DNA of 64,000 nt from Streptomyces lateritius (GTDB taxonomy: Bacteria > Actinomycetota > Actinomycetes > Streptomycetales > Streptomycetaceae). Made by a program: the position numbers and the translations under genes. How positions within the stretch are numbered: position 1 is the first letter of the stretch; the number at the start of each line of letters is the position of its first letter. The notes under the pieces are model-generated. The model had not been told where the DNA came from, ran no database searches, and worked only from the letters and a program-made list of their open reading frames with translations. The stretch is from contig NZ_BMTO01000011.1 in the NCBI RefSeq assembly GCF_014649715.1, positions 119,422 through 183,421 of the forward strand. Reading direction: 5' to 3'. Positions 9,088-15,785 of the stretch are shown piece by piece.

Positions 9088-9575
9088 CGACGACCGACTA
9101 CGCCACGTACATCGCCAGTCTTCCCCGCGTCCTCGCCGCGGCCGCGGCGCTCTTCCGGGACGGGACGGGCCGCGTCCTGATCGTCGAGCCGAACTATCGC
9201 GAGGGCTGGGCGCTGCCCGGCGGCACGATCGAGTCCGAGACGGGCGAGACGCCGCGCACGGCGGCCCGCCGCGAGACGGCCGAGGAGATCGGCCTGGACG
9301 TGGAGCTGGGGCCGCTGCTCGCGATCGACTGGTCGCACGGGACGGCGCGGCCGCCGATCGTGGCGTACGTGTACGACGGCGGGGTGCTGGGCCAGGAGGA
9401 GTTCGCGGCGATCCGTCTCCAGGAGGAGGAGCTGGTCTCCTGGAAGCTGATCGCTCGCGAGGAGGTCACCACCTACCTGCTCGGCAGCCTGGGCCGGCGC
9501 GTCCTCGCGGCCCTGGACGCGCTGGAGACCGGCCGCGGCCCGGCGGAGCTGGAGAACGGTTACCCGGCGCGCTGA
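9084..9575 (+). CDS. Nudix hydrolase
   Basis: A 163-residue Nudix protein. The Nudix box runs from about residue 46: GGTIESETGETPRTAARRE, then TAEEIG, with all the metal-binding glutamates in place. The N-terminus (LPRVLAAAAALFRDGTGRVL) is the usual first strand. Family members hydrolyse nucleoside diphosphates linked to another moiety, including ADP-ribose. Substrate cannot be read from the sequence, but the translationally coupled ADP-ribosylglycohydrolase upstream makes ADP-ribose the natural guess. The ATG is fixed by the 4-nt overlap with that gene; the frame upstream of it is antisense noise. Confidence 0.9.
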   Translation: MTTTDYATYIASLPRVLAAAAALFRDGTGRVLIVEPNYREGWALPGGTIESETGETPRTAARRETAEEIGLDVELGPLLAIDWSHGTARPPIVAYVYDGGVLGQEEFAAIRLQEEELVSWKLIAREEVTTYLLGSLGRRVLAALDALETGRGPAELENGYPAR

Positions 9576-9589
9576 GCGCCGCCGCACCG

Positions 9590-9659
9590 CCCCGCTCGGC
9601 GCGCGGAACGGCCGCCCGTGCGCCTGGGCGGGGAACGCCGCCGCGCGCGCCGAGCGGGG
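9590..9659. terminator. Bidirectional hairpin terminator with perfect 16-bp stem
   Basis: The arms at 9590-9605 (CCCCGCTCGGCGCGCG) and 9644-9659 (CGCGCGCCGAGCGGGG) are exact reverse complements. They enclose a 38-nt loop that contains a smaller nested stem (CCGCCC / GGGCGG). It sits between the convergent Nudix and VapB-like genes and can serve both. Confidence 0.8.
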
Positions 9660-9660
9660 C

Positions 9661-9867
9661 TCAGCCCTGCGGGGGCTCGGGCGGGGTGATGCCCTCGCCC
9701 GTGCGGTGGGCCTCCTCGCGGGAGGCCGTCCGGGCCTCGGTGCGGTGGCCGCGGGCGATGTAGTCGCGGACGACCGCCTCGACCGCGTCCTGTGGGTTGC
9801 CGACGCCCGCGAGGACCATGACCTCCACGACGAGTTCGGCGTCGAGCGCGATGTTCACCTTGGCCAT
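9661..9867 (-). CDS. VapB-like type II antitoxin, orphan
   Basis: A 68-residue protein beginning MAKVNIALDAELVVEVMVLAG. This is the ribbon-helix-helix-like N-terminus of VapB-family antitoxins, which are DNA-binding proteins that also neutralise a PIN-domain RNase. The pattern DAVEAVVRDYIARG after it is also typical. The C-terminal 25 residues are charged and Pro-rich, as expected for a disordered toxin-binding tail. No PIN-domain gene is adjacent: the neighbours are Nudix and sirtuin genes pointing toward and away from it. It may be a solitary regulator or a remnant of a pair. Confidence 0.7.
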   Translation of the reverse strand: MAKVNIALDAELVVEVMVLAGVGNPQDAVEAVVRDYIARGHRTEARTASREEAHRTGEGITPPEPPQG

Positions 9868-9932
9868 GACAGGAACCTAGCACCGGGAATTCCGTTCGCG
9901 GGGGCCGTGGGTGAGGTCCTACCCTCGGCCTC

Positions 9933-10658
9933 ATGACCATGGTCGCGATTCTCACCGGTGCCGGGATCTCCACGGACTCCGGGATCCCCGACTACCGGGG
10001 TCCGAACGGGGTGTGGACTCGCGATCCGGAGGCCGAGAAGCTCGCCACGTACGCGCACTACATGTCCGATCCGGAGATCCGGCGCCGCGCCTGGCGGATG
10101 CGGCTCGACGGGCCGGTGCTGCGGGCCGAGCCGAACGCCGCGCACCGGGCCATCGCCGCGTTCGAGCGGGACGGCAACCCGGTCCGCGTCATCACCCAGA
10201 ACGTCGACGGGCTGCACCAGATCGCCGGTGTGTCCGAGCGCAAGGTGCTCGAACTCCACGGTTCGGCACGGTCTGTGGTGTGCACCGGCTGTCATGCCCG
10301 TTCTCCGATGGCGGACGCCCTGGAGCGGGTGAGGGCGGGCGAGGACGATCCGAAGTGCCTGGCCTGCGGGGGCATCCTCAAGTCGGCCACCGTCATGTTC
10401 GGCCAGCGGCTCGACCCCGGCGTCCTCGGCGAGGCGATGGGGATCGCCAAGGCCGCCGAGGTGTTCCTCGCGGTGGGTACGAGTCTCCAGGTCCGGCCGG
10501 CCGCCTCGCTCGCGGGGATCGCCGCCGAGCACGGAGCGCGTTTGATCATCGTCAACGCCGAGCCCACGCCGTACGACCCGATCGCCGACGAGATCGTGCG
10601 TGAGCCGATCGGGACCTCAATGCCCGCCCTCCTGGAGCGCCTGCGCCAGGGTCCGTAA
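9933..10658 (+). CDS. Sir2-family NAD-dependent protein deacylase
   Basis: A 241-residue sirtuin of normal bacterial size that removes acyl groups from lysines while consuming NAD. The NAD-binding motifs are intact: VAILTGAGISTDSGIPDYRG at the N-terminus, then ITQNVDGLH, the catalytic His in LELHGS, and VGTSLQVRPAASL. The zinc site has its four cysteines in the CTGC and CLAC pairs. The ATG at 9933 starts directly at the Rossmann strand. The stop codon lies inside a short repeated element that continues into the convergent ogt gene. It could act with the ADP-ribose genes upstream. Confidence 0.93.
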   Translation: MTMVAILTGAGISTDSGIPDYRGPNGVWTRDPEAEKLATYAHYMSDPEIRRRAWRMRLDGPVLRAEPNAAHRAIAAFERDGNPVRVITQNVDGLHQIAGVSERKVLELHGSARSVVCTGCHARSPMADALERVRAGEDDPKCLACGGILKSATVMFGQRLDPGVLGEAMGIAKAAEVFLAVGTSLQVRPAASLAGIAAEHGARLIIVNAEPTPYDPIADEIVREPIGTSMPALLERLRQGP

Positions 10659-10694
10659 AGTCCCGCCTGGCCCGCGACGCCGGTCACGACCTAG
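10651..10694. repeat. Short copy of a repeated intergenic element, supplying stop codons of two convergent genes
   Basis: Begins GTCCGTAAAGTCCCGCC and ends CACGACCTAG, nearly identical to the two ends of the longer element at 46259-46428 but lacking its middle. The TAA of the sirtuin gene is in the left end and the TAG of ogt (read on the other strand from CTAG) is in the right end. Confidence 0.65.
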
Positions 10695-11185
10695 AAGAGG
10701 GTGTCCGAACGGCCCGACTCGAAGGCGAGCAGCCGCCGCTTGCGGCCGAGACCGCCGCCGTAGCCGGTGAGGGAGCCGCTCGCGCCGATCACCCGGTGGC
10801 AGGGGACGACGATGCTGACCGGGTTCTTGCCGTTGGCGAGGCCCACCGCGCGGGAGGCGGCGGGGTTGCCGAGGGCTTCGGCCAGTTCTCCGTACGTCCG
10901 CGTCTCGCCGTACGGGATGCGGCGCAGCTGCTCCCACACCCGTAGCTGGAAGGACGTGCCGATCAGCTGCAACGGCAGGTCGAACGCGGTGAGCGCACCG
11001 GCGAAGTACGCGTCGAGCTGGCGGATCACCTCACCGAAGGGGCGCGGGTCGGGCTCGCCGAAGCTCTCCTCGGGCGGGCGGTGGCGCTGGTCCGTCATGT
11101 GGATGCGGCTGAGGACGCCGTCGACGGCGACCAGCGTCAGCGCGTCGTACGGACTGTCCACGACCATGTGCCGGACGTCGGGCAC
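10691..11185 (-). CDS. ogt: Methylated-DNA--protein-cysteine methyltransferase
   Basis: A 164-residue suicide repair protein that transfers alkyl groups from O6-alkylguanine to its own cysteine. The active-site motif is intact (VVPCHRVIG, around residue 132), preceded by the helix-turn-helix IPYGETRTYGELAEALGNP and the Arg finger helix SRAVGLANGKNP. The N-terminal domain is short and variable, as in Ogt rather than Ada. It lies 6 nt downstream of the AdaA-AlkA fusion gene on the same strand, so the two are almost certainly co-transcribed as an alkylation response unit. Confidence 0.94.
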   Translation of the reverse strand: MPDVRHMVVDSPYDALTLVAVDGVLSRIHMTDQRHRPPEESFGEPDPRPFGEVIRQLDAYFAGALTAFDLPLQLIGTSFQLRVWEQLRRIPYGETRTYGELAEALGNPAASRAVGLANGKNPVSIVVPCHRVIGASGSLTGYGGGLGRKRRLLAFESGRSDTLF

Positions 11186-11191
11186 GGCGGG

Positions 11192-12742
11192 TCACCTTCC
11201 TTCGGTGGGCAGGTGGTTGATCGGGTGGCTGTCGGTGGCCCAGAGGTACTGGACGGCGTAGGCGCGCCACGGCCGCCAGTGTGCGGCGCGGGCGGTCAGC
11301 GCGGCCGGGGTGGACGGCAGTCCGAGGCCCTGGGCGGCGCGGCGGATGCCGAGGTCGCCGGGGAGGAAGGCGTCGGGGTCGCCGAGCGCCCGCATCGCGA
11401 TGACCTCGGTGGTCCAGGGTCCGAAGCCGGGCAGGGCGAGAAGCCGGGCGCGGGCCTCGGCCCAGTCGCCGCCCGGTCCCAGGCGGAGGGAGCCGTCGGC
11501 GAGCGCCTCGACGAGGGTGAGGAGGGTGGTGCGGCGGCTGCGGGGCAGGGCGAGGGCTTCGGGGTCGAGGCCGGCCAGTGCCTCGGGGGTCGGGAAGAGG
11601 TGGGTGAGACCTCCTTCGGGGTCCTCGATCGGGACGCCGTGCGCGGTGACGAGGCGGGCCGCGTGGGTCCGGGCGGCGGCGGTGGAGACCTGCTGGCCGA
11701 GCACGGCCCGTACCGCGAACTCGGCGGCGTCGACGGTTCTCGGGACGCGCCGCCCCGGTGCCCGGTCGACGAGCGGGGCGAGCAGCGGGTCCGTACGGAG
11801 CTGTTCGTCGACGGCGACCGGGTCGGCGTCGAGGTCGAGCATCCAGCGGCAGCGGCTGATGGCGAGGGTGAGGTCGCGCGGGTCGGTGAGGGAGAGCCGG
11901 CAGGCGATGTGGTCGGGGCGGGGGGTGAGGGCGACGATTCCGTGCCCGTGCGGCAGCGTCAGCGTCCGGCGGTACGCGCCGTCCCGCCACTCCTCCACGC
12001 CGGGAACGCCGGTCGCGGCGAGGTGACCGAAGAGGTTCGAGGGGTTGAGGGGGGCGCGGAAGGGCAGCCGGAGCGCGATCACCCCGGGGGTCGCAGAGCC
12101 CGCTGAGCCCGCCGGGACCCCCGGCGCCGTGGCGGACGAGGCGGACGAGGCCCGGGGCACGGACACAGCCGGCGAGGACCGTGCGGCGCGGGCGCGCAGC
12201 TCGCCGGGGGCGAGCGCGAAGACCTCGCGGACGGTGTCGTTGAAGGTGCGGACCGAGGAGAAGCCGGCCGCGAAGGCGATCTCGGCCATGGGCATCGCGG
12301 TCGTCTCGATGAGCAGCCGGGCCGTCTGGGCGCGCTGGGCGCGGGCCAGCGCGAGCGGACCGGCGCCGAGTTCGGCGAGGAGCTGGCGCTCGATCTGACG
12401 GGTGGACCAGCCGAGCCGGGCGGCGAGCCCCGGGACGCCCTCACGGTCGACGACGCCGTCCTGGATGAGCCGCATGGCCCGGGCCACGGCGTCGGCCCGT
12501 ACGTTCCACTCGGGCGAGCCGGGGCTGGTGTCGGGACGGCAGCGCTTGCACGCCCGGAATCCGGCCCGCTGGCAGGAGGCCGCGCTGGGGTGGAACACCA
12601 TGTTCTCGACCTTGGGCGGCACGACCGGGCAGCTCGGACGGCAGTAGATCCCGGTGGTCAGGACGGCGGTGAAGAACATGCCGTCGAAGCGGGCGTCCTT
12701 CGACCGGACGGCCCGCACGCAGCGCTCGGTGTCGGTGTGCAT
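11192..12742 (-). CDS. AdaA-HTH-AlkA fusion: alkylation-responsive regulator and 3-methyladenine DNA glycosylase
   Basis: A 516-residue protein joining three activities. Residues 1-80 form an Ada-type methylphosphotriester-sensing zinc domain with the four cysteines (CRPSC, SCQ, CKRC) and the GIYCRPSCP motif. Residues about 85-185 are an AraC-type double helix-turn-helix ending FSSVRTFNDTVREVF. After an Ala/Pro linker, residues about 215-510 are an AlkA-type HhH-GPD glycosylase with the hairpin LLALPGFGPWTTEVIAMRAL and catalytic Asp in DAFLPGDLG. The ATG at 12742 is chosen over the longer frame because the Ada domain begins immediately. Alkylation of the first domain should switch on transcription of itself and ogt. 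Confidence 0.92.
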   Translation of the reverse strand: MHTDTERCVRAVRSKDARFDGMFFTAVLTTGIYCRPSCPVVPPKVENMVFHPSAASCQRAGFRACKRCRPDTSPGSPEWNVRADAVARAMRLIQDGVVDREGVPGLAARLGWSTRQIERQLLAELGAGPLALARAQRAQTARLLIETTAMPMAEIAFAAGFSSVRTFNDTVREVFALAPGELRARAARSSPAVSVPRASSASSATAPGVPAGSAGSATPGVIALRLPFRAPLNPSNLFGHLAATGVPGVEEWRDGAYRRTLTLPHGHGIVALTPRPDHIACRLSLTDPRDLTLAISRCRWMLDLDADPVAVDEQLRTDPLLAPLVDRAPGRRVPRTVDAAEFAVRAVLGQQVSTAAARTHAARLVTAHGVPIEDPEGGLTHLFPTPEALAGLDPEALALPRSRRTTLLTLVEALADGSLRLGPGGDWAEARARLLALPGFGPWTTEVIAMRALGDPDAFLPGDLGIRRAAQGLGLPSTPAALTARAAHWRPWRAYAVQYLWATDSHPINHLPTEGR

Positions 12743-12933
12743 GGACCCATCGTCGCGGACCGTCCCGGTCCCGGCTGGCGAGAAAACGACATCGACGTCC
12801 GGTCGGCGCAGTGGCCGGGCGGGAGGCTCGCGTGGCACGTGTCGCCCACCTCGCCTCGATATCCCGCCGTACCAGGAGCAGCATGGAAGGAGCGGATCCC
12901 CTACCCGTCGGCGAAGCGAGGATGTGAACGGGT

Positions 12934-12963
12934 GACAGCCGAATCCGTGACGACAGCCGAATC
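12934..12963 (+). repeat. 12-nt direct repeat in the leader of the SpoIIE gene
   Basis: GACAGCCGAATC occurs at 12934-12945 and 12952-12963, an 18-nt period, ending 15 nt before the ATG of the downstream phosphatase. A tandem regulator site or a slippage product are both possible. Confidence 0.5.
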
Positions 12964-12978
12964 GCGGAGAAGCACGCC

Positions 12979-15750
12979 ATGACCGGACGTCTTGCCCGGC
13001 CCAAGGGGCTGGGTCTTGGGCTGCGCAGCGTCGCCGGTCAGGTCTTCGCGCTGCAGGCGGTCATCGTGGTGGTGCTCGTCACCGTGGGGGCGCTCGCCCT
13101 GATCTTCCAGACGCGCTACGACAGCGAGCGCGAGGCGCGCAACCGTTCGCTCGCCGCCGCGGAGGCGTTCGCCCACGCGCCGGGCCTCATCGACGCCCTG
13201 AAGACCCCCGATCCGACCGCCGTGCTCCAGGAGCGGGCCGAGACCGCCCGGCGGGCGGCGGGGCTCGACTTCCTCGCCGTGATGACCCCCGACGGGATCC
13301 GTTACACCGACTCACGGCCCGAGCTGATCGGGGAGCGCACCACCGGCGACATCGCACGGGCCAGGGCGGGCGAGTCCTTCACCGAGATCTTCACAGGGGA
13401 GCCGACGGACGCGGTCCGGGCCATCGTCCCGGTACGGACGGAGGACGGCGACATCGTCGGCCTGGTCGGTACCGGCATCGAGATCGAGAACGTCGGCAAC
13501 GTGGTCGAGGGTCAGTTGCCGCTGCTGCTGGGCACGGCGGCGGGCGCCCTGCTGCTGGCCGTGGGCGGCGCCGCGCTGGTGAGCCGGCGGCTGCGGCGGC
13601 AGACCCACGGCTTGGGCCCGCTGGAGATGACCCGGATCAACGAGCACCACGAGGCGGTGCTGCACGCGGTGCGCGAGGGTGTGCTCATCATCGACGCGGA
13701 CCGCCGTCTGCTGCTCGCCAACGACGAGGCGCGGCGCCTGCTGGACCTCGCGCCCGACGCGGAACAGCGCCACGTCACCGAGCTGGGCCTGGGCCCCGGT
13801 ACCGCCGCGCTGCTCGCCTCGGGGCGGGCCGCCACGGACGAGGTGCACCGGGCGGGCGACCGGCTGCTCGCGGTCAACGTGCGCCCGACCGAGCCGTACC
13901 GGGGCCGCCCCACCGGGACCGTGATGACGCTGCGGGACACCACCGAGCTCGCCACCCTCACGGGCAGGGCGGCGATCACACGGGGCCGGCTGCAGCTGCT
14001 GTACGAGGCCGGGGTACGGATCGGCACCACCCTGGACGTCGTCCGCACCGCCGAGGAGCTGACCGAGGTCGCCGTCCCGCGCTTCGCCGACTTCGTGACG
14101 GTGGAACTGCTCGAACCGGTGCTGCGGGGCGAGGAGCCGTCGGGCGCGTACACCGAGATGCGCCGCACGGCGCTGACCGGGACCCGCGACGACCATCCGC
14201 TCCAGCCGGTCGGGGACGCGATCCGGTGCGTGGTGCCGACCACGCCGATGGCCAGGGCGCTCGACGGTGGTCACGCCGTACGGGTGACGGACCTGCACAC
14301 GGCCGAGGGCTGGCAGGCCCAGGACTCCGAAGGCGCCACGGCGGCCCTGGAGTACGGATTCCACTCGCTCCTCGCGGTGCCGTTGCTCGCCCGGGGGGTC
14401 GTCCTGGGGATGGCCAATTTCTGGCGGGCCGACACCCCGGAGCCCTTCGGCGAGGAGGATCTCTCCTTCGCGGAGGAGCTGACGGCGCGCGCGGCCGTCT
14501 CCATCGACAACGCCCGCCGGTTCACCCGCGAACACACCATGGCGGTGACGCTCCAGCGCAGCCTGCTCCCCCGGGTCCTGCCGGAGCTGTCCGCCGTCGA
14601 CGTCGCCTTCCGCTATCTGCCGGCGAAGGCGGGGGTGGGCGGCGACTGGTTCGACGTCATCCCGCTGCCGGGGGCCCGGGTGGCGCTGGTGGTCGGCGAT
14701 GTCGTCGGACACGGGCTGCACGCCGCCGCGACGATGGGCCGGCTGCGTACGGCGGTGCACAACTTCTCCACCCTGGACCTGCCGCCGGACGAGATCCTGG
14801 GCCATCTCGACGAGCTGATCGACCGGATCGACCAGCCCGAGGCGGGTGACGCGGACGGCGGGAGCGAGACGGACGGGATCGACGGCGAGGGCGCCCAGCC
14901 CCGCGACCGCATGACCGGGGCGACCTGCCTGTACGTCATCTACGACCCGGCGGACGGCCGCTGCACCCTCGCCCGCGCCGGGCACCCCGGCCCCGCGCTC
15001 GTGCACCCCGACGGACGGGTCGAGTTCCCCGAGCTGCCCGCCGGACTGCCCCTCGGGGTGGGCGGCATGCCCTTCGAGTCGACGGAGCTGCGTCTGCCGG
15101 AGGGCAGCCGGCTCGTGCTGTTCACCGACGGTCTGGTGGAGGACCGCGAGCGGGACTTCGACGCGGGGATCGTGCTGCTGGGTGAGGCGCTGTCCCGGCC
15201 CGGGCGCAGCCCGGAGCAGGCCTGCGCCGACGTCCTGACCGCGCTGCTCGTCCCCGCGCCGGACGACGACATCGCACTGCTGGTCGCCGACACCCGCCGC
15301 CTGGATCCCGAGCGGATCGCGCAGTGGGACGTACCCGCCGATCCGTCGGCGGTGGGCCGGGTGCGCAACGCGGGCGCGGCGCAGCTCGCGGCCTGGAAGC
15401 TGGACGACATCGCGTTCACCGCCGAACTCATCCTCAGCGAGCTGATCACCAACGCGATCCGGTACGGCGCCGAGCCGATCCGGGTCCGGCTGCTGCGCGA
15501 CCGCCGTCTCATCTGCGAGATCTCCGACGGCAGCAGCACCGCTCCGCATCTGCGGTACGCCGCGACCACCGACGAGGGTGGTCGGGGTCTCTTCCTCGTC
15601 GCCCAGTTCGCCGAGCGCTGGGGCACCCGCTACACGGAGCGCGGCAAGGTCATCTGGGCCGAGCTTCCGCTGACCACGGGGGCCGGTCCGGAGGCCGCCA
15701 TGAACAGCCTCGCGCCGGACCTGGACGGGTTGGAGGACCTCGCCTGGTGA
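12979..15750 (+). CDS. Membrane sensor PP2C/SpoIIE phosphatase with PAS, GAF and anti-sigma-type kinase domains
   Basis: A 923-residue regulator of partner-switching signalling. Transmembrane helix about 22-43, an extracytoplasmic Cache-like sensor about 45-175 (TPDGIRYTDS, GTGIEIENVGNVVEGQLP), second helix about 180-200, PAS about 222-325, GAF about 345-515. The SpoIIE phosphatase domain is about 525-770, with metal-site motifs GGDWFDVIPL and VVGDVVGHG. The HATPase_c kinase domain is about 785-905, with N-box ELITNAIRYG, G1 EISDGSS and G2 GGRGLFLV. It may both dephosphorylate STAS antagonists and, as an RsbW/SpoIIAB-like kinase, phosphorylate them. It is convergent with a second SpoIIE protein. 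Confidence 0.92.
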   Translation: MTGRLARPKGLGLGLRSVAGQVFALQAVIVVVLVTVGALALIFQTRYDSEREARNRSLAAAEAFAHAPGLIDALKTPDPTAVLQERAETARRAAGLDFLAVMTPDGIRYTDSRPELIGERTTGDIARARAGESFTEIFTGEPTDAVRAIVPVRTEDGDIVGLVGTGIEIENVGNVVEGQLPLLLGTAAGALLLAVGGAALVSRRLRRQTHGLGPLEMTRINEHHEAVLHAVREGVLIIDADRRLLLANDEARRLLDLAPDAEQRHVTELGLGPGTAALLASGRAATDEVHRAGDRLLAVNVRPTEPYRGRPTGTVMTLRDTTELATLTGRAAITRGRLQLLYEAGVRIGTTLDVVRTAEELTEVAVPRFADFVTVELLEPVLRGEEPSGAYTEMRRTALTGTRDDHPLQPVGDAIRCVVPTTPMARALDGGHAVRVTDLHTAEGWQAQDSEGATAALEYGFHSLLAVPLLARGVVLGMANFWRADTPEPFGEEDLSFAEELTARAAVSIDNARRFTREHTMAVTLQRSLLPRVLPELSAVDVAFRYLPAKAGVGGDWFDVIPLPGARVALVVGDVVGHGLHAAATMGRLRTAVHNFSTLDLPPDEILGHLDELIDRIDQPEAGDADGGSETDGIDGEGAQPRDRMTGATCLYVIYDPADGRCTLARAGHPGPALVHPDGRVEFPELPAGLPLGVGGMPFESTELRLPEGSRLVLFTDGLVEDRERDFDAGIVLLGEALSRPGRSPEQACADVLTALLVPAPDDDIALLVADTRRLDPERIAQWDVPADPSAVGRVRNAGAAQLAAWKLDDIAFTAELILSELITNAIRYGAEPIRVRLLRDRRLICEISDGSSTAPHLRYAATTDEGGRGLFLVAQFAERWGTRYTERGKVIWAELPLTTGAGPEAAMNSLAPDLDGLEDLAW

Positions 15751-15785
15751 CCCGCCTGCGCGGGAGGATCCCGGCCGCGGGTCAC
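15747..15785. terminator. Inverted repeat overlapping the stops of two convergent SpoIIE genes
   Basis: Perfect 9-bp arms GTGACCCGC (15747-15755) and GCGGGTCAC (15777-15785) flank a 21-nt loop. The left arm contains the TGA of the forward gene and the right arm the TGA (reverse strand) of the other. This is probably a shared bidirectional terminator, although no T-tract is present. Confidence 0.6.

Noticed and set aside
13312-15549. 745-codon open frame antisense to the membrane SpoIIE gene
   Set aside because: Composition is typical of GC-rich shadow frames (Arg/Gly/Val/Asp-rich, no domain), and the forward gene has complete, ordered domains.
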